Assembly: GCA_024703915.1 (NCBI GenBank)
Contig: CP087969.1
Coordinates: 5,332,001-5,396,000 of the forward strand
Source of the DNA: Massilia sp. H-1
Lineage (GTDB): Bacteria; Pseudomonadota; Gammaproteobacteria; Burkholderiales; Burkholderiaceae_D
DNA length: 64,000 nt
Direction: 5' to 3'
Below the pieces are notes generated by a model. That model was not told the DNA's origin. It made no database searches and saw nothing but the letters and a program-made list of their open reading frames with translations. This document shows, piece by piece, positions 50,177-61,005 of this stretch (within the stretch, counting starts at the first letter, position 1; each line of letters begins with the position of its first letter). The position numbers and the translations under genes were made by a program.

Positions 50177-51681
50177 AAACGAAGATGATCTTGATTTCTC
50201 TGCTTGCGGCCTCGCTCCTTGCTTAAGCGCCGGTGTCATGCTCTACCGCGCCGGAAAGAGTGCAGGCATGCACACTGGCGTGCCGATGGCCGCGAACGGC
50301 GCCGCCAGGCAACCCTTGTACTGGCACGACCCGATGGTGCCCGGCCAGCGATTCGACAAACCCGGCAAGTCGCCCTTCATGGACATGCAGCTGGTTCCCG
50401 TGTACAGCCGGCGAAGCGGACGACGCGGGCAAGGTCGCCATCAGCGCCCGCATGCAGCAAAACCTGGGCTTGCGCACCGGCGAAGTGGTGCGGGGGCCGA
50501 TCCGGTCCACGATTTTCGCGGTGGGCAGTGTCGCCTACAACGAGCGCGACGTGGTGCTGGTCCAGGCGCGCAGCGGCGGCTACGTGGAACGCCTGCATGT
50601 GCGCGCGCCGCTGGAAGTGGTGCGCAAGGGCCAGCCGCTGATCGACTTGTTCATCCCCGACTGGGTGGCGGCGCAGGAGGAGTACCTGGCAACGCGCCGT
50701 ATGCAGGGCGCCGCCGTCGACGGCCTGACCGGCGCGGCCAGACAGCGCATGCTGCTGGCCTAAGCATGGACGCCGGTCAGGCGCGCCTGGTCGAGCGCAG
50801 CGGCAAGGTGCAGCCGCGCATGACCATCCTCGCCCCCGCCGACGGCGTGGTGAGCGAGCTGCTGGCCCGCGAAGGCATGGCGGTGGCGGCGGGGACGGCC
50901 CTGTTCCGCATCAACGGTGTGGCCAGCGTCTGGGTCAACGCCGAGGTGCCGGAAGCGGCCGCAGGCCTGGTGCGGCCGGGCGCCGCAGTGCAAGCGCGCA
51001 CAGCCTAAGCATACGACGGCAGGGTTTTCAGCGGCAAGGTCGGCACTCTGTTGCCGGAGGTGAATCCCGCCACGCGCACCCTGGAAGGCGCGGATCGAAC
51101 TGGCCAATACGGGCTAAGCAGCTGGTGCCTGGCATGTTCGTCAATCTGACGTTCCCGCAGTCCGGCAGCGGTGATGCCTTGCTGGTGCCGTCCGAAGCGG
51201 TGATCAAGACGGGGCGCCGCAGCGTGGTCGTGGTGGCGCTGGGCGAGGGCCGCTTCGCTCCGGTGGACGTCGAGACCGGGGCCGAGGCCGATGACAAGAC
51301 CGAAGTGCGCAGCGGCCTGGAAGGAAGGACAGAAGGTCGTGCTGTCCGGCCAGTTCCTGATCGATTCCGAGGCGAGCTTGCGCGCTGCCTTTCCCAAGAT
51401 GTCCGAGACCACGCCGGTGGCGTCGGGCATGCCTGTCCACCATGGCGCTTAAGCACGGTGGAAAGAATCGACGCCGATGAAGTGACGCTATCGCACGGTC
51501 CTGTGCCGACCCTGCAATGGGGCGCGATGACGATGGGCTTCAAGCCGCCCATGCCGGCATGGGATGCTTAGTGGCTGTCAAGGTTGGCGACACCGTCGCG
51601 TTCACCTTCCAGCAGGACCCGGACGGCGCCTTCACGCTGACCAACATCGCGCCAGCCAAGGCAGCCGGAGCGGCCAAATGA
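50173..51681 (+). CDS. cusB: CusB membrane-fusion protein with C-terminal CusF-like domain
   Basis: Periplasmic adaptor linking CusA and CusC. Signal-like N-terminus [49 protein letters not shown] is the heavy-metal binding region of CusB; lipoyl/barrel parts follow. The last 75 residues ([31 protein letters not shown]..) form a CusF-like copper-binding domain with the conserved W, M and H. Corrupted GCCGGC sites at 50221, 50758, 51003, 51113, 51447 and 51566; indels near 50410, 51094 and 51328. TTG start at 50173 overlaps the cusC stop; the stop overlaps the cusA ATG (ATGA). Confidence 0.9.
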
Positions 51682-54600
51682 TCGCGCGTCTGATCCGCTG
51701 GTCGATCGCCAATCGCTTCCTGGTGCTGCTCGCCACCGCCCTGATGACGGCCTGGGGCGTGTGGTCGCTGTCGAAGACGCCGCTCGACGCGCTGCCCGAC
51801 CTGTCCGACGTGCAAGTGATCATCCGCACCAGCTTTCCCGGGCAGGCGCCGCAGATCGTCGAGAACCAGGTCACCTATCCGCTGACCACGACCATGCTGT
51901 CAGTGCCGGGCGCCAGGACGGTGCGCGGCTATTCGTTCTTCGGCGACTCCTTTGTGTACATCCTGTTCGAGGATGGTACGGATCCTTACTGGGCTCGCTC
52001 GCGGGTGCTGGAGTATCTGAATCAGGTGCAGTCGCGCCTGCCATCCCAGGCCCGGGCGTCGCTGGGTCCGGACGCGACCGGCGTGGGATGGATCTACGAA
52101 TACGCGCTGGTCGACCGCAGCGGAAAGATGGACCTGTCGCAACTGCGCGCCCTGCAGGACTGGTTCCTCAAGTTCGAGCTGGAAGGCGGTGCCCAACGTG
52201 TCCGAAGTGGCCAGCGTCGGCGGCATGGTGCGTCAGTACCAGGTCGTGCTCGACCCCGATAAGTTGCGCGCGTTTTCGCTATCGCACGCCAAGGTCATCG
52301 CCGCCATCAAGGGCGCCAACCAGGAAACGGGCGGGTCCCTGATGGAGCTGGGCGAAGCCGAATACATGGTGCGCGCGTCGGGCTATCTGCAGTCGCTCGA
52401 CGACTTCCGCAAGATTCCCCTGACCACGACCGAAGCGGGGGTGTCGGTCAGGCTGGGCGATGTGGCGCGTATCCAGCTGGGGCCGGAAATGCGGCGCGGG
52501 ATCGCCGACTTGAACGGCGAGGGCGAAGTCATGCGGCAGGCGTGATCGTCATGCGCTCGGGGAAGAACGCGCTTGAGACGATCGCGGCCGTGAAGGACAA
52601 GCTGGCAAAACTCCAGCCGGGGCTGCTTACCCGGGGTCGAGATCGTCCCCGTCTACGACCGCTCGCAGCTGATCCGGCGCGCCGTATCCAACCTCGAAGA
52701 GAAGCTGATCGAGGAATTCATTGTCGTGGCGCTCGTGTGCGCGATCTTCCTGTTCCACCTGCGCTCGGCCCTGGTGGCGATCGTCTCCCTGCCGCTCGGA
52801 ATCCTGGCCGCCTTCATCGTGATGCACTACCAGGGGGTGAACGCCAATATCATGTCGCTGGGCGGGATCGCCATCGCGGTGGGCGCCATGGTCGATGCGG
52901 CCGTGGTCATGATCGAAAACGCCCACAAGCATATCGAAGCGTGGAACCACACCCATCCGGGCGAAAAGCTCGGCGGCGACGCGCACTGGCGCGTGATCGG
53001 CGAGGCCGCCGCCGAGGTCGGCCCGGCGCTGTTCTTTTCCCTGCTGATCATCGTGCTCTCGTTCATCCCGGTGTTCACGCTCGAAGCCCAGGAAGGGCGG
53101 CTGTTCGCGCCGCTCGCCTTCACAAAAACGTACGCCATGGCGGCCGCGGCCAGCTTGGCGGTGACGCTGATCCCGGTGCTGATGGGTTACCTGATCCGCG
53201 GCCGCATCCCGGACGAACAGAGCAATCCGCTGAACCGGACCCTGATCGCGCTCTACCGTCCATTGCTGGAGGTGGTGCTGCGCCATCCGAAAACGACGCT
53301 GGCGGTTGCTGCGTTGCTGGCGCTGGCCACGGTCTGGCCGATGGCGCGCCTGGGCGCCGAATTCATGCCGCCGCTCGACGAAGGCGACGTCCTGTACATG
53401 CCTTCGGCCCTGCCGGGGATCGGGGCTTAAGCAAGGTGGCCGAACTACTGCAGCAGACCGACCGGCTGATCAAGACCGTGCCGGAAGTGCAGAGCGTGTT
53501 CGGCAAGGCTAGGCAGGGCCGAATCGGCCACCGACCCGGCCCCGCTCGAGATGTTCGAGACCACGATTCAGTTCAAGCCGCGCGCGCAATGGCGGCCCGG
53601 GATGACGAGCGACAAGCTGGTGGCAGAACTGGACCGCATCGTCAAGGTGCCGGGCTTGTCGAACATCTGGGTTCCGCCGATCCGCAACCGCATCGACATG
53701 CTCGCCACGGGGATCAAGAGCCCGGTCGGGGTCAAGGTGGCCGGGGCCGATCTCAAGGAAATCGACCGCATCACGCAGGAGATCGAACGGGTCGCGCGCC
53801 CCGTGCCCGGGGTGTCCTCGGCCTTGGCCGAACGCCTCAGCGGCGGACGTTACGTCGACATAAGGATCGACCGCGACGCCGCTGCCCGCTTCGGCCTGAA
53901 CATCAGCGACGTCCAGAGCATCGTCGCCAGCGCCATCGGCGGCGACAATGTGGGCGAAACGGTCGAAGGCTTACAGCGTTTCCCGATCAATGTGCGCTAT
54001 CCGCGCGAGGTGCGTGATTCGGTGCAAAAGCTGCGCGAGTTGCCTGTTTTGACCGAGCGCGGCGCGCAGATCCGGCTCGGCGATGTCTCCAGCATCGCCA
54101 TCAGCGACGGGCCGCCCATGCTCAAGAGCGAGAATGGCCGCTTGTCAGGCTGGGTGTACGTCGACATCCAGGGACGCGACCTCGGTTCGGCGGTGCGCGA
54201 CATGCAGCAGGCGGTGCGCCGGGAAGTGCGCCTGCCTACTGGCTATTCGGTGTCGTGGTCGGGCCAGTTCGAATACCTCGAACGCGCCAGCGCCCGCCTC
54301 AAGATCGTCGTGCTTAGGCCACCCTGGCCATCATTTTCGTGCTGCTGTACCTGACCTTCGGCCGCCTGGACGAGGCCGCACTGATCATGGCCACCTTGCC
54401 GTTCGCCCTGGCGGGCGGTGTCTGGCTGCTGTGGGGGCTGGGCCACAATGTATCGGTGGCGAGCGGGGTCGGCTTCATTGCGCTGGCAGGGGTGTCGGCC
54501 GAATTCGGCGTCATCATGCTGCTGTACCTGAAGAATGCGTGGCAAGCGCGACTGGCGGCGGGAAAGGGCAGCGACGCCGATCTGCTCGATGCCATCCGCG

Positions 54601-54827
54601 AAGGCGCGGTGCTGCGGGTGCGGCCGAAAGCGATGACGGTGGCCGTCATCATTGCTTAAGCCTGGTGCCAATTCTGGTGGGGGGGGCACCGGGTCCGAGG
54701 TGATGCAGCGTATCGCCGCGCCCATGGTGGGCGGCATGATCACGGCGCCGCTGCTGTCGATGTTCGTGGTGCCTAGGCCGTGTACATGATGCTGTGCCGG
54801 GCGCGCCGAAGCGCAACTGGGGGCTGA
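51678..54827 (+). CDS. cusA: CusA heavy-metal RND efflux pump
   Basis: About 1,045 residues, the inner-membrane proton-driven Cu(I)/Ag(I) pump. [29 protein letters not shown] opens it; [29 protein letters not shown] is the HME-RND signature; [19 protein letters not shown] carries the transmembrane acidic residue for proton relay; later [23 protein letters not shown] and [18 protein letters not shown]. Corrupted GCCGGC sites at 52625, 53425, 53508, 54312, 54654 and 54771 and indels near 52190 and 52540 explain all breaks. Third gene of cusCBA. Confidence 0.95.
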
Positions 54828-54845
54828 CCGTGGCTGCACGGCGGC

Positions 54846-55250
54846 TTACTTCTTCATCGCGCCGTGCTGCCCCATCCACTTGTCCAGTTTGGCGATTTCC
54901 TTGCTCTGGTCGGCGATCATCTTTTTCGCCATTTGCTTCATCACGTTGTCTTTGCCGCGTGCCAGTTCGAGCTTTGCCATGTCGATTGCGCCCTGATGGT
55001 GACTGCGCATCATCATTGCAAAGTCGTGGTCCATGTCGCCGGACATGGTCATCGCTTCCATTTCGGAATGCATCTTTTGCATGGAAGCCATCAAGTCCGG
55101 TGCGACGGCGGTGGCGCTTCCCGCCGGGGGCATGACGTGGAGGTGGGCGGACGGCGCGTTCGCCTGGGCCGTTGCCAGCATCGGCATCGCGAGCGTGGCG
55201 GCGCAGGCGATGGCGGCTGCGGTTTTCATCCAGATGTGCGGCAATATCAT
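54846..55250 (-). CDS. DUF305 periplasmic protein (copper-associated)
   Basis: 134 residues, intact, with signal peptide MILPHIWMKTAAAIACAATLAMPMLATAQA and the DUF305 core MMMRSHHQGAIDMAKLELARGKDNVMKQMAKKMIADQSKEI. DUF305 proteins are small His/Met-rich helical bundles frequent in copper loci. The start MILPH is preceded by GGAG. It is convergent with cusA and probably forms a small leftward unit with the two genes to its right. Confidence 0.85.
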   Translation of the reverse strand: MILPHIWMKTAAAIACAATLAMPMLATAQANAPSAHLHVMPPAGSATAVAPDLMASMQKMHSEMEAMTMSGDMDHDFAMMMRSHHQGAIDMAKLELARGKDNVMKQMAKKMIADQSKEIAKLDKWMGQHGAMKK

Positions 55251-55295
55251 GACGGGCTCCAAGGTCGGATCATTGATCGGGTGGGGAATGCGATG

Positions 55296-55682
55296 CTAGT
55301 GCGGTGCGTGGTGCGACTTGCCGCTCGCGGGTCCGTGTGCTGGCATCGCCTCCATGGCCGCACAGGAGGCAGCGCAGCGGCGGCAGATGTCGGCGCATTG
55401 CTCCATGCCTCCCACGCGATCGCAGCTGGCCGCACAGGCGTTGCATACTTCGGCGCAGGCCGCGCAGACTGCCATATGCACGGAGGAATTGCTCAGCATG
55501 AAGTTTGCCGCGGTCTGGCACAGCTCGGCGCAGTTGATCATCAGGCGGAAATGGTCGGGTTCGACGTGCGAGCCGCCCATTTCCAGGCAGTGCATCATCG
55601 CCGTCTGCAGGCAGGCGGTGTGGCATTCCCGGCAGGAATCGATACAGCTTTGCATTTCCGGGGAAGGTGTGTGGTGTGTCAT
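55296..55682 (-). CDS. Four-helix-bundle copper storage protein (Csp-like)
   Basis: 128 residues, intact, no signal peptide, with about 20 cysteines in CxxxC-type spacing along four helices: SCIDSCRECHTACLQTAMMHC, LMINCAELCQTAANFML, AVCAACAEVCNACAASC and QCADICRRCAASC. This is the Csp1/Csp3 pattern in which many Cu(I) ions are held inside the bundle. The absence of a leader suggests cytosolic Csp3-like storage. The His-rich tail SGKSHHAPH may add sites. Confidence 0.9.
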   Translation of the reverse strand: MTHHTPSPEMQSCIDSCRECHTACLQTAMMHCLEMGGSHVEPDHFRLMINCAELCQTAANFMLSNSSVHMAVCAACAEVCNACAASCDRVGGMEQCADICRRCAASCAAMEAMPAHGPASGKSHHAPH

Positions 55683-55787
55683 GGCAATCTCCATTTCAAC
55701 CAGGCCCGCGCACTGGCGGGCAAAGTGGCATTGGACTGCGGAACGGCGCTGCTCACCGTTCGTTGCCACACACTCCGTGGCGGATCG

Positions 55788-56946
55788 CTACGAGGCAGAC
55801 GGCCTTGGCTGGGGGGTGAAGGACTTCAGGGCGGCGCGCAGGCGCTGCGTATTGGCCTCGAACGGGAGGTGGAAGAGATATGCCGCAGCGACGAGGCCGA
55901 CAAACATCCCCAGATAGGCGACCAGGTGCGCGGGATGATTCGGCACGAGACGATTGTGCGCAAGGTAGGGTATCAGGAAGCTGAGAAATCCGATGAGGGG
56001 CACGTGAATCACGTACAGGGTGAAGGAGAAATCGGCAAAATACTTCGCCACGCGCTTGGCAGCGGCGAGTGCGGGGCCAGGGGAGGGGAGCCTGACCTGC
56101 ATGCTCGTCAGGAACAGAATGAACAGTATGCTGAAAAGAAGGTCTTGGGGAAATGCGTCGTAGCCCATGTCGTCGTTCTTGCCGTACATGCGGAAATACA
56201 AGGCGACGGACGCGAAGGCGAGGAGCAGGAACGCGCGCCCGGCAACGCCGGTTCCGCACTGCAATGCGCGACCCGGCAGCGCCCAGCAGCCAGATGACAA
56301 AGTAGAGCATGATCGGACCGCCGACCAGGCAGGCGAGCGCCGCGGCCGCGACCGTCGAGGCGGCGCATTTGCGCCACGACTTCGTTCCCACCGCGATCAC
56401 CAGCAGGGGAAAGAGAACGTAATACCATGTCTCGTTCGATAAACTCCACAGCGGGAAATTGCCGCCGAAGGTGGGCACGGCGATTTTTTGCAGTCCGACC
56501 AGATTGCCCAGGAATGCGGTCGCCGAATAGTCGTTGTCGGCCGCCACGCTGAGCACATGCGGGTCGACTTTCGCCGAGATGATGCCGAGCGCCAAGATGA
56601 GGACGAAGGTGGGAAGGAGGACGATCCACAGGCGCGTCATCCGGTCGATCGCATAATTCGTGAATGCGCCCGGGTGCGATCGCTTGTTGAGCAGACTGCC
56701 GCCGACCAGCCAGCCGCTGAGCAGAAAGAACACGACAACCGCCTGGTGGGCGAAGCCGGTGAGAAACGCCAGGCCCTGGAATGCGATGCTGGGGTGGGCC
56801 ACCGTGGCATATCCCGGGTAGACCTGGGCCCGCAGGTGCGCCGCGGCGACTTCGAGCGCTGCCAGGCCGCGCAGGAGCGAGATGAGCAGCGAGTGGGCAT
56901 AGTCCTCGCCCAGGTTCGTGCGCGAGAGTAGCTTTATACGAATCAT
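55788..56946 (-). CDS. Acyltransferase-3 family membrane protein (OafA/YrhL-like)
   Basis: About 385 residues with roughly ten membrane helices. LLISLLRGLAALEVAAAHLRA carries the R/H pair of the family start, AVVVFFLLSGWLVGGSLL the FFxLSG motif, and WSLSNETWYYVLFPLLV the S-E-xxYY motif. One frame change near 56290 (LGAAG to GRALQCG). Such enzymes acylate surface sugars. Its presence inside a copper cluster is unusual; it might alter the envelope or simply be a passenger. The downstream side to 57108 contains no gene. Confidence 0.82.
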
Positions 56947-57108
56947 GATTTCCGCCGTCGTCTGTCAAGCGCCCGATGCGCTCATTGATCGTAATGGCGC
57001 GCGTGAAATCATCGCTGACAGCGGTCAAGACACCTGCAGCCTGGCAGCTGCCGCGCCAGAATACGTACCCCGGCGCGCCATCGAATTTGGCTGTGCTAGA
57101 ATCCACGC

Positions 57109-57539
57109 GTGAAAATGATCTTCAAATCGCTACTGGTTTGGCTGTTGCTGCTGGCGGTGCCTGTTCAAGGTTTCGCCTCGGTGACGATGTTCGCTTGTTC
57201 GCCGCTTTCTTCGACCCGTGTGGCCGCCTTTTCCGCTTCGGCGCCGGGGTTCGGCGTTCCGGCCGCCCACGCCGCCATGGGCGATAGCGTGGAGCATTGC
57301 GCCGCGATGGCCAAGGAGCCGGGCGACAATGCTTAAGCACGGGCATGCCCGGTCACCATGCTGATACCAAGTGCAACTCCTGTGCGAGTTGCCATGTCAG
57401 CGCGGCTTTGGCTTCGCCCGATTTCAACCCCATTTCGCCGCAATCGCAGCAGTATTCTTCCATTCCATTCGATCTTGGCTTTGTCGCCATTGTCGATCTC
57501 GCACTTCCTGAGCGTCCGCCTCAAACGCACCCCGTGTGA
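57109..57539 (+). CDS. Exported Cys/His/Met protein (DUF2946-like)
   Basis: Signal peptide MKMIFKSLLVWLLLLAVPVQGFAS; then VEHCAAMAKEPGDNAGTGMPGHHADTKCNSCASCHVSAAL after restoring the corrupted GCCGGC at 57331-57338. The Cys-x-x-Cys-x-x-Cys-His set and hydrophobic flanks resemble DUF2946-type proteins near copper and cobalt transport genes. About 143 residues ending RPPQTHPV. First gene of the second rightward copper operon. Confidence 0.65.
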
Positions 57540-57637
57540 CCTGCAGACTCGCTTGTCCATGGACGAGCGGGAAGATCATTGCGCGCCCCCGCTAGCCTGT
57601 TGGCGTGGGCAGCACTATGTATTCAGCGAGGAATTCA

Positions 57638-58197
57638 TGAACTATTTAGCAAGGTGCTACCCCGGCATGATCGCACTGGTCGCCAGCATCGCCGCGGCAA
57701 GCGCAACTGCGGCTGCGCAGGCGGAAAAAGAGCGGACCCGGCGGAACCGGGCGCGGCCGTCGCGCCGCTCCGCTACGAAAGTTTTGCTCCGACGAAAGCC
57801 GCGCTTGCAGGGCGACACCTCATAGGCCGACAATTGGAAAGAGGCGAACCGGACGGTGGGCTCGATCGATAGCATGTCGATGACGATGCCCGCTGCTGAA
57901 GAGGGGACCGCGCCAACGAAGGGGGTTGCGCCTGCGCAACCCTCCGCGCCCCGTCCCAATCCTCACGCGGGACACGCCGTGTCGCGGCCTTCCGGGGCCG
58001 ATCCACATGCCGGTCACCGGATGCTGCAAGGGAACGGGCAGACTGCGCCCGTCAACAAGCCCGCGCCCGACTCGGCACCTACACCGGGCGGACACAGGAC
58101 CCCGGCCAACAAGGCGCCAAATCCGCACGCCGGGCATGTCTCGCCACCTGCAGCGCCTGACGTTCCCGCGCGTCATGGCGACAAGGAGAAGAAATGA
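57638..58197 (+). CDS. Periplasmic protein with PHAGH repeats
   Basis: Signal peptide MNYLARCYPGMIALVASIAAASATAAAQ; frame changes near 57735 and 57825; then VAPLRYESFAPTKAALAG and DNWKEANRTVG, a segment common in exported copper-locus proteins. The C-terminal half is a low-complexity, proline-rich tail with repeated PHAGH (NPHAGHAVS, DPHAGHRML, NPHAGHVSP), a likely metal-binding array. Ends GDKEKK; the stop overlaps the start of the next gene. Confidence 0.6.
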
Positions 58198-59594
58198 CAG
58201 TCCGTCACGCCCAATTGCGGCGCGGCGCGGGGATGCTCGCGGCCGTGTCGCTACTCGCTTCTGGCTGCACGACGCTGGCGCCCGACGGCGGCTTCGGCAC
58301 CGTGTCCGGACTCGCCAAGTCGAGGCTGGGTATGGAAGCACGGGTGGTCCGAAGCGACGCCGACCAACGCGCCCTGGACGCGGCCATCGGCGAGAAACTG
58401 GCCAAAGCGCTGAGCGCCGAGGATGCCGTCCAGATCGCCTTGCTGAATAACCGTTCGCTGCAGGCAACCTATCTCGAGGTGGGAATTGCCCAGGCCGACC
58501 TGGTGCAGGCTGGGCGGCTACAAAATCCATCATTCACCTTCCAGCGCACCCACGCGGGGGCGGACGTCGGGATTGAACGTTCCCTCACCTTCAGCCTCGT
58601 CAGCGCGCTGACGACGCCGCTGGCCAAGCGGATCGAAGGCCGCCGGTTCGAGGAAACCCGCTTGCGTGTCGCGCACCAGATGCTGGTCGTGGTAGGCCAG
58701 ACGCGGCGCGCCCATGTGGAGGCGGTCGCGGCCATCCAGGGACTCGACTACGCGCGCCAGGTCAGCCGCTCGGCGCAAGCCAGTGCCGAGCTGACCGGGC
58801 GGATGGCCCGCGTGGGCAATTCCAGCCAGCTGGACTTGGCGCGCGAGCAGGCCTTTTACGCCGAAACGACGGGCGCCGTGGGGCGGGGCGATGCAGCGCG
58901 AACGGCTGCGCGGGAAAAACTGACGCGGTTGATGGGCTTGTGGGGAACGGGTGCCCCGTTCATTCTGCTTAAGCCAGACTGCCGGACCTGCCCACGTCTC
59001 CCGTCGTGCTCGAGGACGTGGAACGCGTCGCGGTGCGTGACCGGCTCGATATCGAGGCCGCGAGAATCGAGGCTGCCCAGACCGCGTCCTCTCTGGGCTT
59101 GGTCAGGACAACCCGCTTCATCAACGTCCTTGATCTGGGCTATGTGCGCAACTCGGCGACCGGACAACCTGGCGCCCGCGGGTATGAAATTGCCCTGGAG
59201 CTGCCCCTATTTGACTGGGGCACGGCCCGGGTGGCGCGCGCGGAGGCAATCTATATGCAGTCGTTGAACAAGGTTGCTCAGACGGCGATCGAGGCTCGCA
59301 GCGAGGCGCGAAAGCTATCTCGGGTATCGCAACGCATACGACCTGGCGCAACATTATCGCGACGAAGTGATCCCGTTACGCAAGAAAGTCTCCGACGAGA
59401 CCTTGTTGCGCTACAACGGCATGCTGGTCAGCGTCTTCGAACTGCTGGCCGATTCGCGCGAGCAAGCTTCCGCCGTCAACAGTTACATCGACGCCCTCAA
59501 GGATTTCTGGCTGGCACAGGCCGATCTCGAAGCGGCGCTTGGCGGGCGCCTGTCGGATGCGCCACAGGATTTGAACAAAGGAAAAAGCCAATGA
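58194..59594 (+). CDS. TolC-family outer-membrane lipoprotein
   Basis: Lipobox LLASGC near residue 21, then two TolC-like repeats: AVQIALLNNRSLQATYLEVGIAQADLVQAGRLQNPSF and, after restoring the corrupted GCCGGC at 58967-58974 and an indel near 59320, DLGYVRNSATGQPGARGYEIALELPLFDWGTARVARAEA and RYNGMLVSVFELLADSREQ. About 465 residues. It lies directly before the multicopper oxidase (4-base overlap), an order seen in betaproteobacterial copper islands. It may serve CusA or another exporter. Confidence 0.85.
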
Positions 59595-61003
59595 CCACTC
59601 GCAGACATTTTCTTGGCGGTGCGGGCGTGATTCTGGCTTGCGCCGCGGCGGTCGGCAGGGTAGGCGCCGCCTCGTTGCCCGAGGCGCCGACACAGGACTC
59701 GCCTCACACCATGGCGCCGCTGGCGCCGCCGAACGGGCGTCCCTATCATCCCGTGGTGACCCTGAATGGCTGGTCACTGCCGTGGCGAATGAAGGATGGC
59801 GTCAAGGAATTTCACCTGGTGGCCGAGCCCGTGGTGCGCGAAATTGCGCCCGGCATGAAGGCCAATATGTGGGGTTACAACGGGCAGAGCCCGGGGCCGA
59901 CTATCGAGGTGGTCGAAGGCGACCGGGTGCGCATTTTTGTGACCAACAAGCTGCCCGAGCACACCAGCATCCATTGGCACGGACAAATCCTGCCGAACGG
60001 CATGGACGGCGTGACCGGCCTCACCCAGCCTGGCATTCAGCCCGGCAAGACATTCATGTACGAATTCGTGGCGCGCCACGCCTAAGCACCTTCATGTACC
60101 ACCCGCATGCCGACGAGATGGTGCAGATGGCGATGGGCATGATGGGTTTTTGGGTGACGCATCCAAAGAATCCTTCCGAGCACGCGGTCGACCGCGATTT
60201 CGTCTTCTTGCTCAACGCTTACGATATCGAGCCCGGCAGCTACACCCCGAAGGTCAATACCATGCTTGACCAGAATATTTGGACGTTCAACAGCCGCGTC
60301 TTTCCCGCCATCGACCCCATGGTCGTGCGCAAAGGAGACCGCGTGCGGATTCGCGCCGGAAACCTGAGCATGACCAATCACCCCATTCACCTGCACGGGC
60401 ATCGCTTCGAGGTGACAGGAACCGATGGGGGATGGGTACGGCCGTCGGCGCGTTGGCCCGAGGTGACCACCGACATCGCTGTCGGCCAGATGCGGGCCAT
60501 CGAATTCATTGCCGACAACCCGGGTGACTGGGCGTTTCACTGTCACAAGTCGCATCACACCATGAATGCGATGGGGCACACGGTGCCGACGATGATCGGT
60601 GTCGACCAGCGCGGTGTCGCGCGCCAGATTAACGACCTGGTGCCGGACTATATGGTCATGGGCGACAAGGGTGGTTCGATGGGTGGCATGGAAATGCCTT
60701 TGCCGGACAATACCCTGCCCATGATGTCCGGTGACGGGCCGTTCGACAAGATCGACATGGGCGGCATGTTTGATGCTGAAGGTACGCGAGGGCTTGGCGC
60801 GCAACGATTACAAGGACCCGGGATGGTATTCCCATCCCAAGGGCAGCGTGGCAGTCGAGTGGACCGGCACGGTGCCTAGCGCCCCCAGCGCTCCGGACCG
60901 GTCCGTGCCGGTAGAACCAGGCGAGGCGATAATGAAGGTAAAAAGGGCAATGGCCATAGCGGGCATTGAGAAATCAGAATTGAACCAAATCACGAAGGAG
61001 TAG
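59591..61003 (+). CDS. Multicopper oxidase (CopA/CueO-like)
   Basis: Exported by Tat (TTRRHFLGG). All four copper-ligand motifs are visible: SIHWHGQ, FMYHPHADEM, HPIHLHGH and FHCHKSHHTMN. A Met-rich region PMGGMEMPLPDNTLPMMSGDG sits near the end. Oxidises Cu(I) to the less toxic Cu(II) in the periplasm. Corrupted GCCGGC at 60080-60087 and an indel near 60782; the protein then runs through NDYKDPGWYSHPKG. The original C-terminal 30 residues after TVP may be affected by another changed site near 60880. Confidence 0.92.
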
Positions 61004-61005
61004 CA

